Source: Shimia biformata (lineage in GTDB: Bacteria; Pseudomonadota; Alphaproteobacteria; Rhodobacterales; Rhodobacteraceae). From it: 64,000 bases of DNA. A program made the position numbers and the translations under genes. Each line of letters starts with the position of its first letter. Position 1 is the first letter of the stretch. Shown here piece after piece: positions 27,901 through 36,717 of the stretch. The notes under the pieces were generated by a model, which did not search any database, was not told the origin of the DNA, and saw only the letters and a list, made by a program, of their open reading frames with translations. The stretch is taken from positions 248,001 to 312,000 of the forward strand of contig NZ_JAFEJK010000001.1 of assembly GCF_016888515.1 (NCBI RefSeq). The letters are read 5' to 3'.

Positions 27901-30900
27901 ACACTGGAAAATCCCCGGCGGAATGTGTTTCGGGTATCTTGCGGTGCAGCCGTTCGAACCGTTTGTCACCGCGCCATGCAGCGATCAGGTTGCTTGGCGG
28001 CGAAAGGGTTTCTTCCAGAACACGATCGACCAATCGCGCTCGGTCATCTGTCTTGCGACCGGGCAGGTCGACATCCAGAAGCGACACGGTCACACCGGAA
28101 AGCTCGCGTGGGATCACCTGCACAGGGCCGAAAGCCGTAGCCTTTTCAGGATGTAACAGCGGCTCTTGCCGGACCCGCACCGCCCCGCTGGTCAGCGTCG
28201 TCAGGTGAATCGGGCGCGGCAAGCCCTCATCCTCGATCGCCTGCGCGAGGAAGAACAGGGAATACAGCCCCTGTTCCTGATTGCGATGGAAAAAGGATGA
28301 TCCGGGACGGAAGGTCTCAGACTCGGTAAACAACCACATATGCAAGATGCGGTCTGGCGCGCGGCCATGTGCCATCAGATCGGCGACAAGCGCGTCATAG
28401 CCCTCGCGCCCACGCTCTGGTGCAAGGGAATAGCGATCGTCAGACAAGCGCGCGAACCCATCACCGGCCGAGACTTCAACCACTGAATGACCGGCGGCAC
28501 GCAGTCGGGTCGCGATATCGGCCCCGATCCCGCCCTCATCGGTGAAGATCAGCCAGCTATGCCGTTCGGCAAGGTGCAGTTCGTGGCCGACGTCGATCTC
28601 GCACTCGGCAAGGCGGGGTTTCCACGCCGGAACCCAACGCCAACCGGCCCGGTCGTCAAGCCGAACAAGGTCAGCATAGTCAGTATTCTGAACCTTGCCC
28701 GGCTCGATAAAATACGGGCTTCGCTGGAAAGCATAGCTGGGCAAAACCACGCGCTGGCGCGGCGTGTCGCCCCAGTATTGCTCCCAGTCCACATTCAAAC
28801 CACAGGCCCACAGCCGCCCAAGCACCTCAAGGAAAAAGGCGTCGTCGGTTACGTCTTCTTCCGGGTGGCGTAGGGCCGGAACAACCCTGTCGGGTTTGAT
28901 AGCCCCATTCATCCGCGCCAGGGACGACAGCGCCTTTCCGGGACCGACTTCCAGAAAGACGCGGTTGGGGTCCTGCGCCAGCGTGGTCAGGCAATCGCCA
29001 AAGCGGACGGTGTTCCGCAAATGGTCAACCCAATAGTCTGGATCGGTGGCGTCCTGGTCCGACAGTTCCGCCCCGGTCCGGTTCGAGATGATCGGCAGAC
29101 GCGGCGGCGACAGAGTAATGCTGCGCAGGTAATCCCTGAAACGGTCCAAAACAGGCTCTAACATTGCGGAATGGGCCGCTATGTCGATCTGGATTCGTTG
29201 GGACTCGACATCGTTGTCCGAGAGCGTCTCCGCCAGCGCGTCGAGTGCCGATCGCGGCCCAGAGACCACGGTCAACGTCGGTGCATTCAGCCCGGCAATA
29301 TCAATGTCATGGCTCAGATACGGCTCAAGATCGCCAAGCGACAGAGGCACCGACAACATGCCGCCCGGCGCAACCGTGTCAAACAGGTCGCCGCGCAGCT
29401 TGACCAGACCCAGGCAATCCTCAAACGACATCACCCCGGCAAGGCAGGCGGCTGTATTTTCACCCATTGAGTGACCAACCAGCGCGGCGGGTTGAACACC
29501 CCAACTGATCAAAAGCTTCGCCAGCGCTACCTCAACCAACAGGATCAGGGGCAATTGCTTCGAGGGCTGCTGAAGCGCCTTTTCCGCCGCTATAGTGTCT
29601 GTTTCTTCTGCCAACCACAAATTTTTTAAATCGCCCGCACCATTGGCGGCAAGCCAGTCAAAACCGCGGTCCATCCAGTCACGGAATACCGGTTCCGTCT
29701 CGTAAAGATCGCGACCCATGAAAATATATTGCGCCCCGCCTCCGGGGAACATGAACACCGGCTCGGGCATCCCATTCGCCGAATGGGTAAAGACCCGGCG
29801 CGGGTCCATGTCCTCAAGCGCCTTGGTCGCTTGTGCATGTGTTTCGGCCACGACAATGCGCCGCTTTTCAAATGCCCGCCGCCCATTCATCAGGGTGAAG
29901 GCGATATCTTCCAGCGGCTGTTCGGGATGGTCCCGTAGGTGCTGTGTCAAGTTCTTTGTGTTGGCGTCCAGCGCCTTCGCAGTGCGGCCAGAGATCGTCA
30001 GAACCTGGAACGGAAAATCCGATGGCAAAGACGGCGCGCGTTCGGGTGCCTCTTCCAACACCACATGCGCGTTGGTCCCGCCAACCCCTAGCGAGTTCAC
30101 GCCGGCGCGGCGTGGTCCCTTGTGGCTGATCCAGTCGGAAAGCCTGTCATTGACGTGGAATGGACCTTTTTCAAACGGGATCGCGGGGTTTGGTTTCTCA
30201 TATCCCAACGAGGGCGGAATCTGCCGATTGTGCAGAGATAGAGATGTTTTTATCAGGCTCGCCGCCCCCGCCGCCGTGTCGAGATGGCCGATATTCGTCT
30301 TGACCGACCCGATGCGGCAGAACCCTGTCTCCTGCGTGGTTTCGCGGAAGGCTTCGGTCAAGGCGGCCACCTCAATCGGATCGCCAAGATAGGTGCCTGT
30401 CCCGTGACACTCGACATAGTCGATTGTATCCGCCGTCACCTCGGCCAGTGCCAACGCCTCGGCCACCGCCGCCGCCTGCCCGTCAACTGACGGGGCGAGA
30501 TAGCCAGCCTTGGCAGACCCATCATTGTTCACGGACGATCCCTTGATCACCGCCCAGATATGATCGCCGTCCGCCACCGCGTCAGCCATACGGCGCAACA
30601 CGACAACCCCCGCCCCCGAGCCAAACACCGTACCTTGTGCGCGGTGATCGAAGGCATGGCAGTGGCCGTCGGGCGACAGAATTTCACCCTCTTGGAACAC
30701 ATATCCCCGGCCATGCGGCAACTCGATCGTGACACCGCCCGCCAAAGCCATGTCACATTCACCGTTCAGCAGTGACTGGGACGCATAATGCACCGCCACC
30801 AGCGAGGTCGAGCATGCGGTCTGTATCCCCAGACTTGGACCCTTAAGGTCAAGGATATGAGACAGACGGGTGGACAGGAAATCTTTGTCGTTCCCGGTAT

Positions 30901-31369
30901 GACGCAACAGGAACATACCCGTCGAATCGACCAGATCCCGGTTCGAGCAGATGTTGAAATAGAAGTAGCTGCCCATGCCGCAGCCTGCGAAAACGCCGAT
31001 CGGCCCATCGAAGGTCTCGGGCATGTGCGCGGCATTTTCGAACGCCTCCCAGCTGACCTCCAGGAACTGGCGGTGCTGCGGATCCATGATCGCCGCTTCC
31101 TTGGGGCTGAGACCAAAGAACTCGGCGTCAAATTTCTCAAAGTCGTCCAGAACCGCCGCGGCGGGCACGTAGTTGCGATGCCGCATGCGTGCCGGGCTTT
31201 CGCCCGCCGCCTCCAGCGCGGCCCTGTCCAATTGGCGGATCGACTCGATGCCGTTTTTCAGATTGTGCCAATAGGCGTCCAGCCCACCAGCCCCAGGTAG
31301 ATGCGCGGCCATACCGACAATTGCGATATCCCCATCACCCCAGGAAACGGTCTGGTCATTCGCGGTCAT
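24935..31369 (-). CDS. Type I polyketide synthase: KS-AT-KR-DH-ACP-TE
   Basis: 2,144 residues. KS residues 12-450 with Cys186 in TACSTSLVAVHYA and both histidines (ECHGTGTYLGD, NIGHLDTAAG). AT about 530-830 with GHSMGE near 630 and AAHSAML as the specificity segment; neither HAFH nor YASH, so the extender unit is unsure, malonyl being the default. KR about 1150-1350 (ITGGFGGIGQALA, catalytic Y in DYVAANAFLNAYA). DH-like domain about 1400-1690 with DEHRTIDGQALLPG and HPALMDLATGW. ACP near 1802 ([12 protein letters not shown]). Thioesterase from about 1860 with GFSGGG and PGDHDSMV. One extension cycle with reduction, likely dehydration and hydrolytic or cyclising release fits. KR ahead of DH is not the usual order. 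It is upstream of the GT2 and NRPS genes in the same operon; the product is unknown. Confidence 0.92.
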   Translation of the reverse strand: MTANDQTVSWGDGDIAIVGMAAHLPGAGGLDAYWHNLKNGIESIRQLDRAALEAAGESPARMRHRNYVPAAAVLDDFEKFDAEFFGLSPKEAAIMDPQHRQFLEVSWEAFENAAHMPETFDGPIGVFAGCGMGSYFYFNICSNRDLVDSTGMFLLRHTGNDKDFLSTRLSHILDLKGPSLGIQTACSTSLVAVHYASQSLLNGECDMALAGGVTIELPHGRGYVFQEGEILSPDGHCHAFDHRAQGTVFGSGAGVVVLRRMADAVADGDHIWAVIKGSSVNNDGSAKAGYLAPSVDGQAAAVAEALALAEVTADTIDYVECHGTGTYLGDPIEVAALTEAFRETTQETGFCRIGSVKTNIGHLDTAAGAASLIKTSLSLHNRQIPPSLGYEKPNPAIPFEKGPFHVNDRLSDWISHKGPRRAGVNSLGVGGTNAHVVLEEAPERAPSLPSDFPFQVLTISGRTAKALDANTKNLTQHLRDHPEQPLEDIAFTLMNGRRAFEKRRIVVAETHAQATKALEDMDPRRVFTHSANGMPEPVFMFPGGGAQYIFMGRDLYETEPVFRDWMDRGFDWLAANGAGDLKNLWLAEETDTIAAEKALQQPSKQLPLILLVEVALAKLLISWGVQPAALVGHSMGENTAACLAGVMSFEDCLGLVKLRGDLFDTVAPGGMLSVPLSLGDLEPYLSHDIDIAGLNAPTLTVVSGPRSALDALAETLSDNDVESQRIQIDIAAHSAMLEPVLDRFRDYLRSITLSPPRLPIISNRTGAELSDQDATDPDYWVDHLRNTVRFGDCLTTLAQDPNRVFLEVGPGKALSSLARMNGAIKPDRVVPALRHPEEDVTDDAFFLEVLGRLWACGLNVDWEQYWGDTPRQRVVLPSYAFQRSPYFIEPGKVQNTDYADLVRLDDRAGWRWVPAWKPRLAECEIDVGHELHLAERHSWLIFTDEGGIGADIATRLRAAGHSVVEVSAGDGFARLSDDRYSLAPERGREGYDALVADLMAHGRAPDRILHMWLFTESETFRPGSSFFHRNQEQGLYSLFFLAQAIEDEGLPRPIHLTTLTSGAVRVRQEPLLHPEKATAFGPVQVIPRELSGVTVSLLDVDLPGRKTDDRARLVDRVLEETLSPPSNLIAAWRGDKRFERLHRKIPETHSAGDFPVWKDGGTYLITGGFGGIGQALAERMIRQAGAKVVLVARGGVLARDHWAHHLATHGPLDRMSRRIRALERLEALGGQVLCVDADVCNLDEMKRAVADARDRFGPINGVIHAAGVIEDAPLLAKTSIDIDDVLAPKLHGTEVLDTIFPDGSIDWMALFASSSTVTAPVGQVDYVAANAFLNAYAQSRAGGKTKVVAVNWGLWSDVGMAADAVASRTAEAAPPEMCPTNASLLQQAGFDANGHRIFETTLTNRDWIIDEHRTIDGQALLPGTGYLELIAEALAEQRETGPFEIRDLLFLRPLPVADGGRAHIRMRLTRTDEGYHVEVMSACKIDGRAAWLSHAEARILLGRLPAFPALDVEGLQASLPVTKNATKSSLRSPQEAFLNFGPRWRVLQSTRIGEGEGLARLALEPEHRSDISENGFRLHPALMDLATGWAMQLIPGYEARHLWVPLSYGRVRVYCDLPSEIVSHVTLTHGDASSGEAGFDVTLATPDGKVCAVIQSFSIRRVDSTTSFTSAAPPRPNEVVFDDLTRSADRPLSTSEERLVYNLSQGIMAWEGVEEFELAMALGLPEIVISSLDLEALKQQAEAAGSDDAISGQAFERPELENDFIAPRNDIERTLAGFWQELLGVEQVGVEDSFFDLGGHSLIAVRLFAMIKKTWHADFPISVLFEAPTVAGIARLIEGRVGPQADSGGGAAVEEAPTRRFTHIVPMHDGEGGRRAPFFLVAGMFGNVLNLRHLAHLIGADRPFYGLQARGLFGDAAPHDDIEQAARDYLAEIKTVQPEGPYFIGGFSGGGITAYEIARQLEEGGDEVAIVVMLDTPLPRRRPLTTGDRIKIQLQELKRGGIAYPFVWFKRRIAWEKTKRAQKKVGTDTSHHFHNAEIEAAFLNAVAGYQLRPWSGPVALFRPPLVGKWDLGHGRLVNHERSYVTDDNDWGDWVSELQVFEVPGDHDSMVLEPNVRVLASRMKSVIEQAAQRLRTRADRREAAE

Positions 31370-31401
31370 CCGCCACTTGCCTCAATCACACCTGCCACAG
31401 C

Positions 31402-31436
31402 CGCCATGTATTCACATGGCGACCTTTGTTGCAAAG
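31402..31436. promoter_or_regulatory. Two adjacent inverted repeats in the PKS leader
   Basis: CGCCATGT and ACATGGCG form a perfect 8-base inverted repeat around ATTC at 31402-31421. CTTTG and CAAAG form a second one around TTG at 31424-31436. They sit about 35-65 bases upstream of the PKS start, in the 100-base gap after the flippase gene. No T run follows on the minus strand, so a terminator is unlikely. They could be an operator or an mRNA leader structure; no regulator is identified. Confidence 0.45.
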
Positions 31437-31469
31437 CTATCCAGATGCTTTTGCCGCGTGATGGAGATT

Positions 31470-32852
31470 TTAGGGCAAATTGAGGGCGTTCAGCCCGGCA
31501 ATAGCCTCGGCGTTCCGGGACAGGATCAGGATCGTCAAAATCAAAGAAACACTCCAGAATATCGCGTCATGCAACGGATCCCACGCACCATAGCGCCGCG
31601 CCAGTGCCACCACGAAGGGCGCGATCAGCACCATGGCCACCCCTTGCCCAACCAGCGCGCCCGGCAATCCACCAAGGCTCACTCCGACCAGAAGCCCGGC
31701 CACCATGAACAGCGCACGCCAGACGGACAGCACGAAGTAGCGTCGCGACTCGCCCGCCGCCAGCGCCGCGTGGTCATAGGTCGCCATTATGACCTGCGGC
31801 ACCAATGCCAGTGACATCAACACAACGACGCCGCCAGCCGGCAGATAACGCGGGTCATAAAGCAGCTCGACCAGCCACGGCCCCAAAAGCGCAAACGCAA
31901 AAATCAGCGTCAGGATTCCCGCCGTCAGCACTATCCGCAGCTTGCGCAACTTGGCAAAGTTCGCCGGAGAGTCGGCGGGCGGGGCCTCGCGATAGACCGG
32001 GATCAGGATGCGGCGCAGCACCATCCACCCCAAAAGCAACGGGAATGAGGCCAGGAAATAGCCAATGTTATAGACGCCCAACGCCCCAAGGCTGAGGTAT
32101 TTGCCAAGGATGATCTTGTCGCCCTGCGCCAGAAGGAACCCGGCGATCGTTGACAGAAAGATCCATTTTCCAAAGCGCACCAGTTCTTGAATTGCCGCCG
32201 GCTCCCAGCGCAGGCGGTTGCGGTGTCCGGGCAGAAGGGCGCTGTAAAGCAACAGCTGCATCGCGCTTGTCGTCACCGCACTGACCACCAGCGCCCAGAT
32301 CGACATGGTGACCCAAGCCACCAGCACCCCAGCCACAAGACCAACCGTCTGCGACACCAGATCGATCACCGTTACACGCCCCAAGGCCAGATGCCTTTGC
32401 GCCGTGTCCAACCGCGTCGGATTCAACCCCGCGATCAAAAGCGTCAGGCCGACCACGGGCAAAAGCTGAGCCAGTTCCGGCGCGTCATAGAACTGGGCTG
32501 CGGGCCACGCCAATGCAACGGTCGCCAGCCACAGAACCACCCCGCGCAGGATTTGCAGGGTCCAGGCCGTGTCAAGGAAATCCGGGTCGTCACCGCGCTT
32601 GTTCTGCAGGATCGAATGGCCGATTCCAAGATCCGAGAAATTGGCCAGCCCCTGCATGAAAACCCAGACCAGCGCCATAACCCCGAAAGCCTCGGGAAAC
32701 AGTAGCCGGGTCAAAATCAGGTTCGACGCCAGCCTCAGCGCCTGACTGCCACCATACCCAAGAACCGTCAGTGCGGACCCTCGCAAAGCTCGCGCGCCCA
32801 GACCACTGCCGACCAGCATGGCCCGGATGCGAAGGGGTGTTGGAACACTCAT
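31470..32852 (-). CDS. Wzx-like polysaccharide flippase (MOP superfamily, WzxC-like)
   Basis: 460 residues with about 12-14 hydrophobic helices. The opening GSALTVLGYGGSQALRLASNLILTRLLFPEAFG region (around residues 20-50) and FSDLGIGHSILQNK are hallmarks of the WzxC/PST-type exporters. It should flip the undecaprenyl-diphosphate repeat unit to the periplasm. ATG 32852 forms an ATGA overlap with the stop of the preceding GT2 gene, which decides the start against a GTG-region codon at 32867. It is encoded directly upstream of the PKS, so its substrate may be glycan, the PKS-NRPS conjugate or both. Confidence 0.85.
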   Translation of the reverse strand: MSVPTPLRIRAMLVGSGLGARALRGSALTVLGYGGSQALRLASNLILTRLLFPEAFGVMALVWVFMQGLANFSDLGIGHSILQNKRGDDPDFLDTAWTLQILRGVVLWLATVALAWPAAQFYDAPELAQLLPVVGLTLLIAGLNPTRLDTAQRHLALGRVTVIDLVSQTVGLVAGVLVAWVTMSIWALVVSAVTTSAMQLLLYSALLPGHRNRLRWEPAAIQELVRFGKWIFLSTIAGFLLAQGDKIILGKYLSLGALGVYNIGYFLASFPLLLGWMVLRRILIPVYREAPPADSPANFAKLRKLRIVLTAGILTLIFAFALLGPWLVELLYDPRYLPAGGVVVLMSLALVPQVIMATYDHAALAAGESRRYFVLSVWRALFMVAGLLVGVSLGGLPGALVGQGVAMVLIAPFVVALARRYGAWDPLHDAIFWSVSLILTILILSRNAEAIAGLNALNLP

Positions 32853-33703
32853 CGGCCGCGGCTCCAATGGTTATCCTTCGCGGGCACAAGCTTCACGGTC
32901 AGCGCCACTGCCGCATAGACGGCAAACCCAATCGGATCGCGCAGGAATAGTGTCGCTTTCTCTCGTATACCCATGTCCGATTTGTCATCATTCGTCAGCA
33001 GGTCGGGATATAGCGCAGCGATCTGCGCCACACCCGCATTCTGACGCCGCCGCACGCGGACAAGGTTGCCGAAACCCTCGACCAGCGGCCAAGAATACGG
33101 CGCCGTCACACGGACCCGTTCCGCTGGGGAGAACAGCAACCGCACAAAGGTATCGTCTGAGATAATGTCAGGAAACCTGCCCCACCGCGCCCGCCCTGCG
33201 GCGTTCACTGCAAACAGGCCAGCACCAGGCACGCCTTGAGTCAAGAACGGTACGCGGCCATAGATGCGGCCATATGCGCGGCTGACCGCCGTGCGCGCGC
33301 GGGCAAGGCACATCACGCCGCTGGCGTAAATCGGTTCAGACCTGGCCAGCGTCGCGGCCAATTCTGCCATCAGGCCAGATGACACAATGACATCAGCATC
33401 CAGATAGACCCGTGCACCATTTCGAGCCGCGCGGTCGCCGGCATTGAGCGCCCCGGGCTTGCCACCTTCCGGCAGTTCTAGAACCGTCAGATCCCAGCCC
33501 GACGCAGTCGCGTCATTGACCAAAGCCCGCGCGCGATCCGCTGTGTCATCGAGGCATCCGTTTGCCACGACGATCACCTCGGCACCGCTCAGCGCAGGGG
33601 ACGCAAATACCGCCCGCAGGCAACGCCCGATCAAGGCCGCTTCGTTATGGGCAGGAATGATGATGCTGATCACCGTAGGGTCCGTCCGACTGCTCATGCT
33701 CAA
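32849..33703 (-). CDS. Glycosyltransferase family 2
   Basis: 284 residues. VISIIIPAHNEAALIGRCLRA starts the GT-A fold, VVANGCLDDTADRAR and LPEGGKPGALNAGDRAA follow, and RVYLDADVIVSSG carries the DXD-like metal site. The family includes exopolysaccharide GT2 proteins that keep a hydrophobic C-terminal segment for membrane attachment, seen here near residues 255-275. First gene of the minus-strand run that continues with the flippase, PKS, GT2, NRPS and PPTase. A second in-frame ATG lies two codons into the frame. Its promoter is probably in the 94-base gap to 33797, which is A/T rich (around 33740-33790). Confidence 0.85.
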   Translation of the reverse strand: MSMSSRTDPTVISIIIPAHNEAALIGRCLRAVFASPALSGAEVIVVANGCLDDTADRARALVNDATASGWDLTVLELPEGGKPGALNAGDRAARNGARVYLDADVIVSSGLMAELAATLARSEPIYASGVMCLARARTAVSRAYGRIYGRVPFLTQGVPGAGLFAVNAAGRARWGRFPDIISDDTFVRLLFSPAERVRVTAPYSWPLVEGFGNLVRVRRRQNAGVAQIAALYPDLLTNDDKSDMGIREKATLFLRDPIGFAVYAAVALTVKLVPAKDNHWSRGR

Positions 33704-33796
33704 GTACCACCATGCACCATCGCTTTTCGCCGATCATGTGGCAATTGCGTGATTGTGCAGGGATTTTTTGGGCTATTGCACCTGGATTAACCAACC

Positions 33797-36421
33797 TCAG
33801 CGGCGATCCAGATCCCCTTGAAATGTTGTTGCGGCGCGGTCCTCCCACCAGGCGTCGGTGTCGCGGTTGAACCCGTCAAGGGCCATGGACCGGGGGTTTT
33901 CATCGCCGATGAAGCGCCATGCGCCCCAGCTCCCCCATTTCGAAGGCATGCCCAAATCGTTGTAATGCATGAACAATGTCCCTCCGACCGTGCGCCAATC
34001 CGCCAACAGCTTGTCATAGAGCGCGCCCATCCCGCCGCTATAATTCACAGCGATCAGAAAATTGGTCAGGACCTCGTCATTGGCCCATTCTCCGACGCCC
34101 GTGACATGCGTGCCGCCTTCATAGGCGACCAGGGCCAGACCGGCGTCCCGTGCGACCTTGGCGTGATACGGCAGGGTATCGTCGAGAAGGTCACCCAGGT
34201 CACCCTGACGCAGATGGGCAATCGCCTTCGGGATTGCAGTGTCAAACAGATGTGCGCGCACGTGTTCCGACAATGCGGCGCGGGTCAGTCCCAAGGCGCG
34301 GCCGGCGGCCTCGGCCTCGGCCCGGCTTTCCACCACCCATGACAAGGCAACCGGCGCTCCATCATCCGTGCCAAGCCCATGTCCGAAATACCCCGTGACC
34401 GCATAAGCATCGAAACCCTCCCGCGGAGGCGATCCTCCGGCTGCGACATGCAAAGGGGCATTCAGTATGGCGCGCTCCAGACCTGGCCAGCCGGTATGCG
34501 TGCTGACAACGCGCACCAAACGATCTGTCGCCTCGTCGCCAAACGCTTGCGAAATAATCTCCATGACCTCGGCCGCGCGCACACCGTAAAACTGCATCCA
34601 TGCATCATCGGGTATGTCGCCACCCCAGCGCGACACCGCCTGCTCTTGCGCCCATTTCGCCTGGTCGAAAATGAAATTCCAGACCTCGTTGGAATACTCG
34701 ACATGAAGTTTCAGGTCAGGACGCAGCGTGTCTCGAACGGTCAGGGCAAAACTGGCGACATAGGTGTCATCCGCCATATGCGGCAGGGTCATCCATGGGT
34801 CTGCCCCGATGCCGTTGGCCAGCGACAGCATCACCTCGACCGGGACCCCGCGCCAGCCATAGCTAAAATCGGATATCTGCGGGCGATCGCCCCACGTGAC
34901 CTGCGTGCTGTTGTTGGTCCGCATCCAATCCATAAACCGAAGCGCCCGCATGTCGGCAATCAGATCAATGAAATCCGGGTTGAACACCTGCCCGGCTTCA
35001 AATGCCGGGATCAGCTCTTCTCGAATGACCGAGATGTTGCGGATATAGTCACCGGTGCGTTGGGGGTCGGTGTCCGTGATCTTCAGGCCCACGAGCCCGT
35101 CGCCGGGACGATAGTCGAACCACGCCTCGTTTTCGGTCTGCGATATCACCCGCGCCCGCCCCGTCAGGCTCAGATTTCCCTGTCCCTCCCAACGCACGCG
35201 ATAGCGCCCTTCCAGCGCCGCCATCGCGGCGGGCATGTCGGTCAGGATCAACGCCTCGACCGCGCTCAGTTCGGGCGGAATGCCCCAGACCCAGCCCTGT
35301 TGGTCAAGGTAACCGCCATCGGCCAGGTCCTCGAACGTCCAACCGCCCCACTGTCCCGGCAGATGCCCGGTCCAGGGTCGTGCGGTCTTCATAAGGTCGA
35401 TGAAGGGCACCTGCGTCGACCAGTCCGAGATCGGGGCAAGGTTGGTGCCAAGGGGCGGGTTTTCGGGCGGAACAGGGTCGATATCGCCCGGTAGTTTTGC
35501 CGCTACCTCGCGGGCCGAGGTCTGTTGGTTCGTGGTAACCTTTATCAGACCGGTATCAATCGCCATTGATTTGACAATTGCACCCCAGTTTTCCCGGACC
35601 AGAGGGTGAATGCTATCCGGCAAGACCATATCGAGGGGCGGCGCGTCGTGAAACAGCCCGACATAGGTAATGGCAGCCGCCAGAAGATACAGCGTCGCCG
35701 TGCCATGAGGCGCGTCATCAAGATACAGGTCACGAACGTCGATCCCGTCAAGCTGCGGATCCGCAAGCGTCTGAGCCAGAACCCTTGCCACCGGAATCAT
35801 GTTGATCGTGTAATCCGGTCGTGCCGCCCTCAGATCAGCGACAAAGGTTTGGTACCAGTCGTGATATTCGCCCGCGTTGAAGGCATGATACCGGGCCAAC
35901 TGTCGCGTGCTGGGCGGAAACCCCCGGACAAAAGGGCCCATGTCGGCCCAGCCTTCGTAGATAACGAAACGTTTGATTCCTTCCGTGCCGTTCATCCGGT
36001 CAAACAATGCCAAAGTTGCGGAAAGCGGAGAGGCTCCGGTGGGATTGTCACCATCATAGGGGCGGTCCGGGGGCTGGTACTGGATGAAGTTCGCCGGATT
36101 GGTGACCACGACATCATAGCCAACATCGGCAAAGTTGCGATATTGCCGCCCCCAAGCCTGATCCGCGCCATCGATACGCCAATCCGCACGGGGGCGATCA
36201 TCGGCGGCGTGATCACGCATGAACCCGAACTGCCCGTCGGACCGGAAACTATTGCCATCCGCCTGCGCCATCCGCGACAGCCAATAGGGAACAGTGGTCT
36301 CGGGCGTGTCACTGACGTGGTTAATCAGACTGTTGCCAAAGAAATAGACCTTCAGCTCGCGCGCCATCGCGCCCGGAGCCAGAAGCGAAAGGCAAATCAC
36401 CGTACAAATCAAACGAAGCAT
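33797..36421 (-). CDS. Secreted two-domain protein: SGNH-hydrolase-like domain plus clan GH-A-like glycoside hydrolase domain
   Basis: 874 residues. A Sec signal peptide (MLRLICTVICLSLLAPGAMA) precedes KVYFFGNSLINHVSD, a GDSL-like block with the nucleophile serine; DSIHP near residue 270 fits the catalytic Asp-His pair. The second half, from about residue 400, contains HVEYSNEVWN (near 573-580), matching the Asn-Glu acid/base of clan GH-A barrels, and LVAYEGGTHV (near 765), a candidate nucleophile Glu. The protein should act in the periplasm or outside the cell, perhaps removing acyl groups and cutting the polymer made by this locus. ATG 36421 was chosen because GGAAGGA lies just upstream and the signal peptide starts there. 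Domain calls rest on motifs only. The opposite-strand transporter gene starts 297 bases away. Confidence 0.68.
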   Translation of the reverse strand: MLRLICTVICLSLLAPGAMARELKVYFFGNSLINHVSDTPETTVPYWLSRMAQADGNSFRSDGQFGFMRDHAADDRPRADWRIDGADQAWGRQYRNFADVGYDVVVTNPANFIQYQPPDRPYDGDNPTGASPLSATLALFDRMNGTEGIKRFVIYEGWADMGPFVRGFPPSTRQLARYHAFNAGEYHDWYQTFVADLRAARPDYTINMIPVARVLAQTLADPQLDGIDVRDLYLDDAPHGTATLYLLAAAITYVGLFHDAPPLDMVLPDSIHPLVRENWGAIVKSMAIDTGLIKVTTNQQTSAREVAAKLPGDIDPVPPENPPLGTNLAPISDWSTQVPFIDLMKTARPWTGHLPGQWGGWTFEDLADGGYLDQQGWVWGIPPELSAVEALILTDMPAAMAALEGRYRVRWEGQGNLSLTGRARVISQTENEAWFDYRPGDGLVGLKITDTDPQRTGDYIRNISVIREELIPAFEAGQVFNPDFIDLIADMRALRFMDWMRTNNSTQVTWGDRPQISDFSYGWRGVPVEVMLSLANGIGADPWMTLPHMADDTYVASFALTVRDTLRPDLKLHVEYSNEVWNFIFDQAKWAQEQAVSRWGGDIPDDAWMQFYGVRAAEVMEIISQAFGDEATDRLVRVVSTHTGWPGLERAILNAPLHVAAGGSPPREGFDAYAVTGYFGHGLGTDDGAPVALSWVVESRAEAEAAGRALGLTRAALSEHVRAHLFDTAIPKAIAHLRQGDLGDLLDDTLPYHAKVARDAGLALVAYEGGTHVTGVGEWANDEVLTNFLIAVNYSGGMGALYDKLLADWRTVGGTLFMHYNDLGMPSKWGSWGAWRFIGDENPRSMALDGFNRDTDAWWEDRAATTFQGDLDRR

Positions 36422-36717
36422 CAGGTCCTTCCAGTGTTTCTGCTGCACCCCTGCAATCCGCAATAATTATGTCGGTTTTCACGTTTTACGAGAAGAAAGA
36501 CACCCATTTTGCCCAAAAACATGTGCGCCTTTCGGGAAAACCCGTCAAAAAACTTTCCAAGGGCCGGATAATTTGGTTTTTTGCCGAAACAAAGGCGCAG
36601 GCCGCCTGATGAAAAGAAACAGGAACACCCCGTTTCGGGGCGCTGACATGGGACAGGCCGGGGCAGACAAAACCGTTGCAACTCGTGTCGTTACTCATCC
36701 AACAGAAGGGACAATTC

